The translations under genes were made by a program, and so were the position numbers. Shown here piece by piece: positions 8,784 to 17,324 of a stretch of DNA of 64,000 bases. Numbering within the stretch: the first letter of the stretch is position 1; every line of letters starts with the position of its first letter. The notes under the pieces were generated by a model. It was not told the origin of the DNA. It saw nothing but the letters and a program-made list of their open reading frames with translations, and ran no database searches. This DNA is from Propionicimonas sp. (lineage in GTDB: Bacteria > Actinomycetota > Actinomycetes > Propionibacteriales > Propionibacteriaceae), in assembly GCA_013791955.1 (NCBI GenBank), contig VMSW01000004.1, forward strand, positions 1 to 64,000. The letters are read 5' to 3'.

Positions 8784-9887
8784 ATGAAGCGAGTTCTGCA
8801 GGTGGTGCTGGCTTTGGCTACCACGTTGTTGTTGACAGTCGGCATTGCGCCGCCCACCCCGGCAGTAGCCGCCACCGTCAAGACCGCTTCGGTTTCGATT
8901 ACAGGTACCGCCAAAGTTGGTTCCACTCTGACCGCCAAAACGGGCAAGTGGAAGCCGTCCGGGGTCAAACTCGGCTACCAGTGGTATCGCTCTGGCAAGG
9001 CGATCAAGGGAGCGACGAGGAGCACCTACGTCGTGACCGTGACCGACCTGGGCAAGCAGCTCACGGTGAAGGTCGCCGGCTCCAAGAAGGGCTACAAGGC
9101 GGCCAAGCGCACCTCAGCCAAAACCGCGAAGGTGGGACTGGGGACGATAACCCACTCCCAGGTCGACATCCTCGGCAAACTCGCGGTTGGTAACACGGTT
9201 CGGGCGATGAAGACCACCTGGTCGCCGTCGGGGGTTCGGTTGAGCTACCAGTGGTTCCGGGACAACGACCCGATCACTGGCGCGACCGGCCCGACTTACA
9301 GGCTAACTGCGGCTGACGTGGGCACCTTCACCGGGCTGATCGTTACCGGACGGTTGGCCGGCTATCGCGACGCCTCGCCAGGCCTCTTCGCAGTCGATGA
9401 GGTGGGGGACGCCACGTCCTGGAACGGCACCCTGGAGGTTGGCGTCGACGTTCCGCCCGGCACTTACCAGTCTGCTGGTGGGAGTGGGTGTTACTGGGAG
9501 CGGCAGTCCGGCCCAGGCAAGGCGATCGGAGCCGGGCCGCTCGGTAGCGGCACAACGATTGTGACCATCGCGCCGACCGACAGGTTCTTCGTTCCTATGG
9601 GTTGCGGCAGTTGGGCGACGCCGTCCACCGAGCCGGTTACTACCATCGGGGACGGTGACTATCTGGTGGGCAGCCAGGTGAGCCCGGGGCGATACCAGGC
9701 CACGCACACCACCGGCACCGAGTGCTACTGGGAACTCCGGTCGGGTTTTGGCGGAACCGATGGAGACATTGTCGCCTACACGATGTATCGAAAGCCGCTG
9801 GCAACCAGCGTGGTTGAAGTCGTGATCCCTGAGGACGCGGTCGGTTTCGTCACCGACGGCTGTGGGCAGTGGACCCTGGTGCGCTGA
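8784..9887 (+). CDS. Secreted protein: two Ig-like modules and two CYW repeats
   Basis: A 367-residue exported protein. A signal peptide (KRVLQVVLALATTLLLTVGIAPPTPAVA) is followed by two shared Ig-like modules (GKWKPSGVKLGYQWYRSGKAI; TWSPSGVRLSYQWFRDNDPI) and then two copies of a different repeat: V-G-x-D/Q-V-x-P-G-x-Y...CYWE...G-C-G-x-W (about 225-295 and 297-367). The second repeat type is seen in many actinobacterial lipoproteins and surface proteins, with its paired cysteines probably bonded. GAGGGG precedes the ATG. No enzyme motif is visible. It ends the surface-protein cluster, just before the ribosomal operon. Confidence 0.75.
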   Translation: MKRVLQVVLALATTLLLTVGIAPPTPAVAATVKTASVSITGTAKVGSTLTAKTGKWKPSGVKLGYQWYRSGKAIKGATRSTYVVTVTDLGKQLTVKVAGSKKGYKAAKRTSAKTAKVGLGTITHSQVDILGKLAVGNTVRAMKTTWSPSGVRLSYQWFRDNDPITGATGPTYRLTAADVGTFTGLIVTGRLAGYRDASPGLFAVDEVGDATSWNGTLEVGVDVPPGTYQSAGGSGCYWERQSGPGKAIGAGPLGSGTTIVTIAPTDRFFVPMGCGSWATPSTEPVTTIGDGDYLVGSQVSPGRYQATHTTGTECYWELRSGFGGTDGDIVAYTMYRKPLATSVVEVVIPEDAVGFVTDGCGQWTLVR

Positions 9888-9913
9888 ATTGGCTCCGTCG
9901 GCTACCTGCCCGG

Positions 9914-9985
9914 TAGTCTTGCTCGGCGGTCCTCTTTCTGGAGTGGGCCGCGATACGCCCTCCTGCCACGGGACTCGCCCGTGGC
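9914..9985 (+). promoter_or_regulatory. Promoter element and leader hairpin of the rpsF operon
   Basis: A -10-like TAGTCT lies at 9914-9919 with a loose -35 (TTGGCT, 9889-9894; spacing 19). The leader then folds into an 8-bp hairpin GCCACGGG/CCCGTGGC at 9965-9985, about 30 bases before the rpsF start. S6:S18 autoregulatory leaders are known in bacteria; whether this hairpin is one cannot be decided here. Confidence 0.45.
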
Positions 9986-10016
9986 CGCTCAAGACCAGAG
10001 GAGGTGGAGTTCGCGT

Positions 10017-10307
10017 ATGCGCAAGTACGAAGTCGTAGTGATTATTGATCCCGACGTCGACGATCGCCAGGTGAACGGCCTATTGGAGAAGCCCCTAGCC
10101 GGGCTGACCAAAGCCGGTGGCACTGTGGACAACATCGATGTTTGGGGCCGGCGTCGCCTGGCTTATGACATCAGGAAGAAGTCCGAAGGCATCTACGCCG
10201 TCATCAACCTGACCGCTGAGCCGGCCGTGGTGAAGGAAATGGATCGTCAGTTCACCCTCAATGAGCAGATCATGCGGACGAAGGTAATCCGCCCCGACCT
10301 GCACTGA
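10017..10307 (+). CDS. rpsF: 30S ribosomal protein S6
   Basis: A 96-residue protein with the S6 hallmarks [16 protein letters not shown] at the N-terminus, [23 protein letters not shown] in the middle and [10 protein letters not shown] at the end. S6 pairs with S18 in the platform of the small subunit. The ATG at 10017 follows AGAGGAGGTGGAG, a strong ribosome site. It is the first gene of the conserved rpsF-ssb-rpsR-rplI operon. Confidence 0.97.
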   Translation: MRKYEVVVIIDPDVDDRQVNGLLEKPLAGLTKAGGTVDNIDVWGRRRLAYDIRKKSEGIYAVINLTAEPAVVKEMDRQFTLNEQIMRTKVIRPDLH

Positions 10308-10393
10308 GAATCGTCACGGACTCTCGCCAACTGTCGGTGCCAACTGACACCCTTGGCGAGGTAACCGTTCAAGTCCGATCGAAAGACACCAAC

Positions 10394-10909
10394 ATGGCAG
10401 GCGAGACCACCATCACCGTCGTCGGCAACCTAACTGCCGACCCAGAACTGCGCTTCACTCCGTCCGGGGCTCCCGTGGCTAACTTCACCGTTGCCTCCAC
10501 GCCACGCACGCTCGACCGCGCAAGCGGTGAGTGGAAGGACGGCGATGCGTTGTTCCTCAACTGCGCGGTCTGGCGGCAGCCGGCTGAGAACGTGGCCGAA
10601 TCCCTCACCAAGGGAATGCGGGTCATCGTTCAGGGTCGCCTTCGCCAGCGCAGCTACGAAACCCGTGAAGGCGAGAAGCGCACGGTTTTCGAGTTGGATG
10701 TTGAAGAGATCGGTCCGGCCCTGAAGTACGCCACAGCCAAGGTCACCCGCAATCAGGGTGGCTCAGGCGGCAGCTTCAGTGGCGGCTCGTCCGGCGGTTC
10801 GTCGGGCGGTTCGTCGGGCGGTTCCAACTGGAACCGCGGCGGCGGGCAAGATCGCAACGGCGGGGCTGACCCCTGGGCTGGCGCCCAGAGCGAAGAACCC
10901 CCGTTCTGA
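10394..10909 (+). CDS. ssb: Single-stranded DNA-binding protein
   Basis: A 171-residue protein. The OB fold spans residues 1-115 ([60 protein letters not shown]). A flexible glycine/serine linker with [12 protein letters not shown] repeats follows, then the acidic tip SEEPPF that docks repair and replication proteins. It binds ssDNA as a tetramer. The ATG at 10394 begins the conserved fold. Its place between rpsF and rpsR is the common bacterial arrangement. Confidence 0.96.
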   Translation: MAGETTITVVGNLTADPELRFTPSGAPVANFTVASTPRTLDRASGEWKDGDALFLNCAVWRQPAENVAESLTKGMRVIVQGRLRQRSYETREGEKRTVFELDVEEIGPALKYATAKVTRNQGGSGGSFSGGSSGGSSGGSSGGSNWNRGGGQDRNGGADPWAGAQSEEPPF

Positions 10910-10993
10910 TCGACACGGCGCCGGGAACCCGGCGCTGAAACCCAAGTCATTCCGGCATCAGCCGGGCTTTCATAAGTCAAGGAGAGCACCACA

Positions 10994-11230
10994 ATGGCCT
11001 CACAGCGCAAGCCTGTGAAATCAAAGAAGGTCGTGCCAGCGAAGTCTGTTCGCATCGGCGTGATCGACTACAAGGACACCGCCACGCTGCGGAAGTTCAT
11101 CTCCGAGCGGGGCAAGATCCGCGCTCGTCGTGTTTCCGGACTGTCGGTGCAGGAGCAGCGCAAGGTCGCTATCGCGGTTAAGAACGCCCGCGAGCTGGCC
11201 CTGTTGCCCTACGCCTCGAACTCTCGCTGA
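10994..11230 (+). CDS. rpsR: 30S ribosomal protein S18, cysteine-free form
   Basis: A 78-residue S18 recognised from [33 protein letters not shown] and [11 protein letters not shown]. Most S18 proteins carry a C-x-x-C pair near the N-terminus and a third cysteine plus histidine (GNCxxHQR) that bind zinc. Here those positions read RIGV and GLSVQEQR, and there is no cysteine at all, so this is a zinc-independent (C-minus) type sitting in the main ribosomal operon. GGAGAG precedes the ATG. It partners S6. Confidence 0.95.
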   Translation: MASQRKPVKSKKVVPAKSVRIGVIDYKDTATLRKFISERGKIRARRVSGLSVQEQRKVAIAVKNARELALLPYASNSR

Positions 11231-11244
11231 ACGGAGGAGCAGAT

Positions 11245-11691
11245 ATGAAGTTGATTCTTACCGCTCCGGTCGAGCATGTGGGTGTTCCCGGCGACATCGT
11301 CGAGGTCAAGGACGGCTACGGCCGTAACTACCTGCTGCCGCGCAGCTTCGCGATCAAGTGGACCCGCGGTGCGGAGAAGCAGATCGAGGGCATCAAGCGC
11401 GCTCGGGACGCCCGGGAGATCCGTGGCACCGAGCACGCCACTCAGGTGCGTGAGCAGCTGGAGGCCTTGAAGGTCGCCCTGCCGGCTCAGGCTGGCGAGA
11501 CTGGCAAGTTGTTCGGCGCGGTTACCGCCTCCGACATCGTGCTGGCCGTCAAGAAGGCCGGTGGCCCGGCCATCGACAAGCGCTCGGTCGAGATCACCAA
11601 GCCGATCAAGACCACTGGCGCCCACGTTGTCGGCATCAAGCTGACTGCTGGAGTCGTGGCTCACATCAGCGTGTCTGTCGACGCCGTCTGA
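11245..11691 (+). CDS. rplI: 50S ribosomal protein L9
   Basis: A 148-residue L9 with the N-terminal domain MKLILTAPVEHVGVPGDIVEVKDGYGRNYLLPR, the long connecting helix (residues 40-75) and a C-terminal domain with GKLFGAVTASDI and KPIKTTGAHVVGIKL. It binds 23S rRNA near L1. It starts 14 bases after rpsR with GGAGGAG as ribosome site, and is the last gene of the operon before a strong terminator. Confidence 0.97.
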   Translation: MKLILTAPVEHVGVPGDIVEVKDGYGRNYLLPRSFAIKWTRGAEKQIEGIKRARDAREIRGTEHATQVREQLEALKVALPAQAGETGKLFGAVTASDIVLAVKKAGGPAIDKRSVEITKPIKTTGAHVVGIKLTAGVVAHISVSVDAV

Positions 11692-11705
11692 TAGCAGTTC
11701 TATAG

Positions 11706-11739
11706 CAGCGCCGGTCACCTTCGGGTGGCCGGCGCTGTT
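11706..11739 (+). terminator. Rho-independent terminator of the rpsF operon
   Basis: A 14-bp stem CAGCGCCGGTCACC / GGTGGCCGGCGCTG closed by a TTCG tetraloop (11720-11723), with a G-T pair inside, ending in GTTG. It lies directly after rplI. Confidence 0.85.
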
Positions 11740-11755
11740 GCGTCCCGCCGTCTTC

Positions 11756-11818
11756 AAGGTCCGTCCCCGTGAGCTGCGCACCGGAACCGTCCCCTGGAGC
11801 TGCGCGCGGGGACAGACC
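11756..11818. repeat. Family A repeat, degenerate copies
   Basis: Two imperfect copies of the core (CCGTCCCCGTGAGCTGCGC; GGAACCGTCCCCTGGAGCTGC) followed by an inverted partial copy (GGGGACAGACC). This is the same family as 24-146 and 22655-22817. Confidence 0.8.
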
Positions 11819-11849
11819 TGATGAGTTGGCTGGCGGTTAGTCTGAACAG

Positions 11850-12647
11850 GTGAGAGCCGACGATCCTGGGTGGCAGAAGGCGAAGACCGCTGGCCGGTCT
11901 TTGCGCAGCCGGATTCGCCCTGGCGTGGTGGCGGCTGTGGTGGTGGCCTTGGGATTGACCAGCGCGACGCTGGTCTGGGCCAACTCGATGATCACCCCGG
12001 TCCATCGCGTCGGCCAGCCGACCAACACCCTTGGGCCGACGCCGACCGCAGTGAGCGCACCACCAACCCCCACGCCCACCCCGACGCCGACTCCCACCCC
12101 CTCGCCGACGCCGAGCCCGACCAAGAAGGCGACGATGAAGTCGTCAGGCAAGTTCGACAACACCACCCTGAACCTGAACGCGGCTGGCTCGTCCGGAACG
12201 CTGCGCACCTACACCGTGCGCACCGAGACCAGCTCTGGCCTGGACGCGAACAAGGTGGCCGCCCAGATCGCCGCCGTCCTAAATGACCCGCGAAGCTGGA
12301 CGGGCAAGGGCAGCGTCCGGTTCGCTCTGGTGGCCGAGCCGGCCAAGGCCTCCTTCACCATCACCCTCGCCTCGCCGGTGACGGCGGCCAAATCGTGTGC
12401 GATCACCAGCGGCACCTGCCTGGTGGGCACCGAGGTGGTGCTCGACGCACTGGCCTGGAAGAACACCGCGGCCACCTATGGCAGCGATGCCGCTGGCTGG
12501 CAGAGCTACCTCGTCAACCACGGCGTTGGCACGGCGTTGGGCAAGAAGCCGGCCAACTGCGCCAAGGCCGGTAAACCAGCCCCGGTGATGATGGCCCAGC
12601 AGGCCACCCTCGGCGGCTGCGCCGCCAACGCCTGGCCCTACCCCTGA
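11850..12647 (+). CDS. DUF3152-family membrane-anchored protein with degenerate zinc motif
   Basis: A 265-residue protein. A cytoplasmic N-terminus and one membrane segment (GVVAAVVVALGLTSATLVWA, about 25-45) are followed by a Thr-Pro linker (PTPTPTPTP, 72-91) and a DUF3152-type domain ending QQATLGGCAANAWPYP. DUF3152 proteins resemble zinc metallopeptidases, with H-E-x-G-H-x-L-G in YVVNHEVGHALG. Here the site reads LVNHGVGTALGKK (His224, Gly225, Thr228), so the catalytic glutamate and second histidine are both lost while the surrounding fold (YxxxLVNH, cysteines 183/190 and 237/255) is kept. It is probably an inactive, binding-only paralogue. GTG at 11850 has no clear ribosome site. Confidence 0.75.
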   Translation: MRADDPGWQKAKTAGRSLRSRIRPGVVAAVVVALGLTSATLVWANSMITPVHRVGQPTNTLGPTPTAVSAPPTPTPTPTPTPTPSPTPSPTKKATMKSSGKFDNTTLNLNAAGSSGTLRTYTVRTETSSGLDANKVAAQIAAVLNDPRSWTGKGSVRFALVAEPAKASFTITLASPVTAAKSCAITSGTCLVGTEVVLDALAWKNTAATYGSDAAGWQSYLVNHGVGTALGKKPANCAKAGKPAPVMMAQQATLGGCAANAWPYP

Positions 12648-12654
12648 GCTAACC

Positions 12655-12800
12655 CGCCCAGCCTGATTGAGGGGCTCAGCCCACTGGCGGCTTCGACGGG
12701 CTCAGCCAACTGGCGGCTTCGACGGGCTCAGCCAACTGGCGGCTTCGACGGGCTCAGCCAACTGGTGTTCAGTTCCCTGAGCTTGTCGAAGGGTCGAAGG
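12655..12800. repeat. Family B repeat array
   Basis: Repeated CTTCGACGGGCTCAGCCAACTGG units at about 23-25 bp spacing, ending with CCCTGAGCTTGTCGAAGGG in the opposite sense. It fills the convergent gap between the DUF3152 gene and the GntR gene, reaching close to the GntR stop codon. Confidence 0.85.
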
Positions 12801-12810
12801 GTCAACCGGC

Positions 12811-13539
12811 TTAGCGGAGCGCGGTGGCCGCATCCTCGCGGATCGGGGCTCCTGGTGCTGCTGAGGACGGCCATTCCGCCTCCGGGCCAGGGGTGCCGCC
12901 GAGGCTGCCGACCAGGAGTTCGCGGGCACGGGAGAGATGCTCGTCCAGCATGGCCGCGGCGCCATCGGCATCGCCGAGTTCGATCAACTCCAGAATGCGG
13001 GCGTGCTCGGCCACGATGATCTGCGGGCTGAGCGCTTGGCGTCCCTGGAGTTGAGCCATGCAGAGCTTCACCTCGAAGGCCAGCGAGTGGTAGGCGGCGC
13101 TGGTGCGGGCGCTGTCGACGGAATCGATCAGGCCGGTGTGGAAGCGCATGTCGGGATCGACGATCTGGTAGGAGCCGCCTCGCCACAGCTCGGCGATCTC
13201 GGAGTTGGCCGTCCGTGAGCTGACCGGAACGCGCCGCAGCCCGGCCAGGCGCCGCAGCACCTCGGATTCGAGGTAGATCCGGGTGTTGTAGATGTCGCGG
13301 ACGTCGTCCGGGCCGAGTTCGACTACTCGGGCGGTCTTGTGGTTGCGGCGCACCAGGACCTTTTCGCTGGTGAGCCGCTCGATGGCTGCCCGCGCGCTGG
13401 AGCGAGCCACTTCGTAGCGGGTTGAGATCTCGAGTTCGGTCAGCGGTGACCCGGGCGGCAACTCGCCGTTCACCACCTGCTCGCGAAGGTCTTCGGTGAT
13501 CGCATCGACCACCGACGTCACCACTATGTGCCGGACCAC
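12811..13539 (-). CDS. GntR-family (FCD) transcriptional regulator
   Basis: A 242-residue regulator. The N-terminal winged helix (AITEDLREQVVNGELPPGSPLTELEISTRYEVARSSARAAIERL) is typical of the FadR/LldR branch of GntR proteins. The C-terminal all-helical FCD domain carries metal-ligand-type residues in DPDMRFHTGL and EHARILELIELGDADGAAAMLDEHL. It is divergently transcribed from the D-lactate dehydrogenase fusion gene; that geometry and the family suggest it represses that gene and responds to lactate or a related hydroxy acid. The C-terminal 25 residues are Pro/Ala rich and unstructured. Confidence 0.88.
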   Translation of the reverse strand: MVRHIVVTSVVDAITEDLREQVVNGELPPGSPLTELEISTRYEVARSSARAAIERLTSEKVLVRRNHKTARVVELGPDDVRDIYNTRIYLESEVLRRLAGLRRVPVSSRTANSEIAELWRGGSYQIVDPDMRFHTGLIDSVDSARTSAAYHSLAFEVKLCMAQLQGRQALSPQIIVAEHARILELIELGDADGAAAMLDEHLSRARELLVGSLGGTPGPEAEWPSSAAPGAPIREDAATALR

Positions 13540-13601
13540 GTCCCTCCTCAGCAGGTCTGCGCACAGCCTAGAGGAAGTCTTGCTCGGAAGGCTTGTACTA
13601 G

Positions 13602-13620
13602 TTGTCTACTTGTCCGACAA
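13602..13620. promoter_or_regulatory. Candidate GntR operator in divergent promoter region
   Basis: TTGTCCGACAA (13610-13620) is a perfect inverted repeat about a central C. A further TTGTC at 13602 gives a second, overlapping pairing with GACAA. It lies between the GntR start and the dehydrogenase start, where an autoregulating repressor would bind. FCD-type GntR sites often have the form xTxGTxxxACxA. Confidence 0.5.
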
Positions 13621-13673
13621 TATTGCCACTTAGCTCATTCCGGCACTAGCCCGACGAAGGCGTCGAGGAGGAC

Positions 13674-16580
13674 GTGGACGTGGTCGTACACGCAGGAGCA
13701 CTGCAGCCGCTGCTGGCTGACTGCGTGCGCGACTCCGACCAAGTGCGGACTACGGAGCTTGATCGCCGCGCCTTTGCCCATGACGCCTCCCACTTCCTCC
13801 TGGTGCCACAGGCCATCGTCGCCCCGCGTGATGCTGACGAAGTGTCCAAGCTGCTGCGAGCCACTGCGGCCGCCGGGATCGACCTGACCTTCCGCTCCGG
13901 CGGCACGAGCCTTTCGGGCCAAGCTGGCACCGAGGGGGTGCTGGCCGATGTGCGCAAGCACTTCAAAGGCGTGGAGGTGCTCGACGACGGCCGCCGAGTA
14001 CGCGTCCAGCCAGGGGTGACGGTAAAGCAACTCAACGCTCACCTGGCCCCCTATGGACGCAAATTTGGGCCAGATCCGGCCAGCGAAGCCGCCTGCACCA
14101 TCGGCGGCGTGGTGGCCAACAATTCCTCCGGCATGGCCTGCGGCACGGTGGAGAACAGCTACCGCACCCTCGAATCGGTAGTGGCGGTGCTGCCCTCGGG
14201 CACCGTCATCGATACCGGCGCACCGGATGCCGATCAGCGGCTGCGAGCCCTCGAACCAGCGCTACACGCGGGTCTACTCCAACTCCGCGAACGGCTCCTG
14301 GCCAACCCGGCGTCCGTGGCCAAAATCGCTAGTCAGTTCGCAATGAAGAACACCATGGGCTACGGCATCAACGCCCTGGTCGACTACGCCAGCGTGCCGG
14401 AGATCCTCACCCATTTGATCGTGGGCAGCGAAGGGACGCTGGCCTTCGTGGCTTCGGCAACCTTCGCCACCATTGAGCTACGCACCCACGCCGCCACGGC
14501 GTTGCTGGTCTTCGACGACCTTTACGCCGCGAACGCCTCGCTGCCCGAACTGGTGGCCACCGGGGCCGCGACGCTGGAGCTGATGGACGCCACCAGCCTG
14601 CGGGTTGGCCAGCGGCTCGCCGACACCCCGAGCTTCCTCAAGGACTTAATTATCGACTCCCAGGCCGCGCTGTTGTTGGAGTATCAGGCCAGCACAGCAG
14701 CGGAACTGGAGCAGCTGGCAGGCGCTGCCACGCCTACCCTCGACCAGCTGCCTGTGGGCGGCCGCGTCCGACTTAGCTCGGATGCGGCCGTCCGCAACAA
14801 GCTGTGGAAGCTGCGCAAGGGCCTCTACACCTCGGTGGCCGGCGCTCGCCGCAGCGGCAGCACCGCCCTGCTGGAAGACGTTGTCGTGCCGGTGGCAAGA
14901 CTCGCCGACACTTGCGCCGAGCTCACCGCGCTATTCGATCGCTACGACTACGACGAATCGGTGATCTTCGGCCACGCCAAGGACGGCAACATCCATTTCA
15001 TGATCACCGATCGTTTCGAGGATGCCGACCAGCTGGGCCGCTACCGCGCGTTCACCGAAGACCTGGTCACGCTGATCCTGGCCAATGACGGCTCGCTGAA
15101 GGCTGAGCACGGCACCGGCCGGGTGATGGCGCCCTACGTCCGTCGCCAATACGGCGATGAGTTGTACGAGGTGATGGTGGCCATCAAGGACCTCTTCGAT
15201 CCCGGCCGACGCCTGGGCGCGGGCTCGATTATCACCGATGATCCCGAGCTGCACCTGAAGCACATCAAGTTGACCCCCAGCGTTGATGCCGAGGTTGATC
15301 GCTGCGTCGAATGCGGCTATTGCGAGCCGGTCTGTCCCTCCCGTGACCTCACTTTGACCCCCCGGCAGCGGATTGCCCTGCGCCGGGAGATTCGCGACGC
15401 CGAGGACCGCGGTGAGCATCAGCTGGCCGCTGAACTGGAACGCGGCTACACCTACGCCGGCCTGCACACCTGCGCGGTGGACGGCATGTGCGTGACGGCC
15501 TGCCCGGTGCTGATCAATACCGGAGCTTTGGTCAAGAAGCTGCGCAGCGAACACCTCCCCAAGCCCAAGGACGTGGCCTGGACGACCCTGGCCAAACACT
15601 GGAAGCCCACCACGGCCGCCTTTTCCACCGTGATGGGGATCGCCGAGGCGCTCCCGGCACCGTTGGACGCGGCCCTGATCGGGGTCAACAAAGCTGGCCG
15701 GGCTCTGCTTGGCAACGACCACATCCCGTTGTGGTCAGTGGAGCTGCCGGGCGGCGGTGCACCCCGACGCCGCCCGGCCGCTCCTGGTGGGTCCACCGAC
15801 GGTTCCACTGCGATGGCCGTCTATCTGCCGGCGTGTGTAAATGTGATGTTTGGGCCCCTCGATGGCCCCGGCGTCCAGGTGAGCTTTGAGGCGCTGTGCG
15901 CCCGGGCCGGGATCGAGTTGCTGGTACCGCCCGAAATCGAGTCGATGTGCTGCGGCACGCCGTGGTCGAGCAAGGGGATCGTCGATGGTTATGCCGCGAT
16001 GAAAGCCAAAGTGCTGCCGGTGATTCAGGCCGCCACTGACAACGGACGGCTGCCGGTGATCTGTGACGCATCGAGCTGCACCGAGGGGTACGCGCAGCTG
16101 ATCGCCAGCGTCCCGGAACTCAACATCAAGGTGATTGATGCGGTCGCGTTCGTCGCAACCTACGTATTGCCGGTGCTGGGGGAGTACCGAAAGCTGGAAT
16201 CTGTGACGGTGCACCCGACCTGCTCCTCGACCCAGCTGGGGCTCAACCAAGACCTGGCGAAGGTTGCCGGTGCGGTCGCGGACCAGGTCTTTGTCCCCCT
16301 GGACGCTGGCTGCTGTGCCTTCGCCGGTGACCGCGGGATGCTGCACCCAGAGCTCACCGCTGCCGCCACCGGTCCGGAGGCCGCCGAGGTGGCTGACCTC
16401 GACGCCACCGCGCACGCCTCCTGCAACCGAACCTGCGAGCTGGGGATGACCAGAGCCACCGGCAAGGACTATCGCCATGTGCTCGAACTGCTCGCCGAAC
16501 AAGTCGGCGTCCTGCCGTCCCAACAGATCTCCGCCGGTGCCTCAGCCGGCGGCCACACCCCCGCCACGAGGAATCGCTGA
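13674..16580 (+). CDS. FAD-linked D-lactate dehydrogenase fused to Fe-S/CCG domains
   Basis: A 968-residue three-part respiratory dehydrogenase. Residues 30-500 are a PCMH-type FAD oxidase (RSGGTSLSGQAG, GGVVANNSSGMACGT, GHAKDGNIHFM, KAEHGTGRVMAPYV). Residues about 540-625 bind Fe-S clusters (CVECGYCEPVCPS; CAVDGMCVTACPV). Residues about 715-945 hold two CCG-type domains (CCGTPWSSKG, GCCAFAGDRG) like the GlpC/LutA subunits. Single-chain enzymes of this build oxidise D-lactate or glycolate and pass electrons to quinone. GTG at 13674 follows GAGGAG. The divergent GntR gene is its likely regulator. The exact 2-hydroxyacid is not certain. Confidence 0.88.
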   Translation: MDVVVHAGALQPLLADCVRDSDQVRTTELDRRAFAHDASHFLLVPQAIVAPRDADEVSKLLRATAAAGIDLTFRSGGTSLSGQAGTEGVLADVRKHFKGVEVLDDGRRVRVQPGVTVKQLNAHLAPYGRKFGPDPASEAACTIGGVVANNSSGMACGTVENSYRTLESVVAVLPSGTVIDTGAPDADQRLRALEPALHAGLLQLRERLLANPASVAKIASQFAMKNTMGYGINALVDYASVPEILTHLIVGSEGTLAFVASATFATIELRTHAATALLVFDDLYAANASLPELVATGAATLELMDATSLRVGQRLADTPSFLKDLIIDSQAALLLEYQASTAAELEQLAGAATPTLDQLPVGGRVRLSSDAAVRNKLWKLRKGLYTSVAGARRSGSTALLEDVVVPVARLADTCAELTALFDRYDYDESVIFGHAKDGNIHFMITDRFEDADQLGRYRAFTEDLVTLILANDGSLKAEHGTGRVMAPYVRRQYGDELYEVMVAIKDLFDPGRRLGAGSIITDDPELHLKHIKLTPSVDAEVDRCVECGYCEPVCPSRDLTLTPRQRIALRREIRDAEDRGEHQLAAELERGYTYAGLHTCAVDGMCVTACPVLINTGALVKKLRSEHLPKPKDVAWTTLAKHWKPTTAAFSTVMGIAEALPAPLDAALIGVNKAGRALLGNDHIPLWSVELPGGGAPRRRPAAPGGSTDGSTAMAVYLPACVNVMFGPLDGPGVQVSFEALCARAGIELLVPPEIESMCCGTPWSSKGIVDGYAAMKAKVLPVIQAATDNGRLPVICDASSCTEGYAQLIASVPELNIKVIDAVAFVATYVLPVLGEYRKLESVTVHPTCSSTQLGLNQDLAKVAGAVADQVFVPLDAGCCAFAGDRGMLHPELTAAATGPEAAEVADLDATAHASCNRTCELGMTRATGKDYRHVLELLAEQVGVLPSQQISAGASAGGHTPATRNR

Positions 16581-16627
16581 CCGGTCGCGGGAACGAACCC
16601 GAGCCGGTCTACCAGAAAGGAGTAGCG

Positions 16628-17263
16628 ATGAATCCGACCACTACTGCACTCGTCCTCATCGAATTCCAGAACGACTTCACCAGTGAAGGTGGAACGTTGC
16701 ACGGCGCCGTCGCCGAGGTCATGTCCGCCACCGATACCCTGCCCAACGCGAAGAAGGCTTTGGCCGCAGCCCGGGACGCCGGGACGGCCGTGATCCACAG
16801 CCCAATCTCGTTCCAGCCCGGCTACTACGAGATCAGCTCGCACCCCTACGGCATTCTCAAGGGCGTGGTGGATTCCACCTCGTTCGTGAAGGGCACCTGG
16901 GGCTGCGAAATCGTTGGGGACGTGGCGCCAGCCGAGGGCGAGATCGTGCTGGAAGGCAAGCGCGGGCTGGACGCCTTCGCTTCAACCAACCTCGATTTCA
17001 TCCTGCGCAGCAAGGGCATCAAGACCATCGTGCTGAGCGGTTTCCTGACCAACTGCTGCGTGGAATCGACCATGCGGTCGGCCTACGAGAAGGGCTTCGA
17101 GGTCTACACCCTCACCGACGCGGTCGGGGCCACCTCGTTGGAGGAGCACGCCAACGCGATCAAGTTCGACTACCCGATGTTCTCCAAGCCGATCACCACT
17201 GAGGAGTTCATCGCTTCGCTGGCCGGGGCCGAGGCCACGTCCGACGCCTCTCGGGGCTACTGA
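16628..17263 (+). CDS. Isochorismatase-like cysteine hydrolase
   Basis: A 211-residue protein of the isochorismatase/nicotinamidase superfamily. The catalytic triad positions are visible: acid in LIEFQNDF (Glu12 where Asp is common), Lys111 in LEGKRGLDAF and Cys144 in GFLTNCCVESTMRSAYEKGF with the usual cis-peptide context. The substrate is likely a small amide or an isochorismate-like ether; it cannot be assigned. AAAGGAG precedes the ATG. It follows the dehydrogenase by 47 bases and may be cotranscribed with it. Confidence 0.88.
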   Translation: MNPTTTALVLIEFQNDFTSEGGTLHGAVAEVMSATDTLPNAKKALAAARDAGTAVIHSPISFQPGYYEISSHPYGILKGVVDSTSFVKGTWGCEIVGDVAPAEGEIVLEGKRGLDAFASTNLDFILRSKGIKTIVLSGFLTNCCVESTMRSAYEKGFEVYTLTDAVGATSLEEHANAIKFDYPMFSKPITTEEFIASLAGAEATSDASRGY

Positions 17264-17324
17264 CTCCCAGCAGTTTGCCGGGGTGGTTCAGCCGCCCCGG
17301 CAACAGCCTCGCGAGGGCTGCTAA

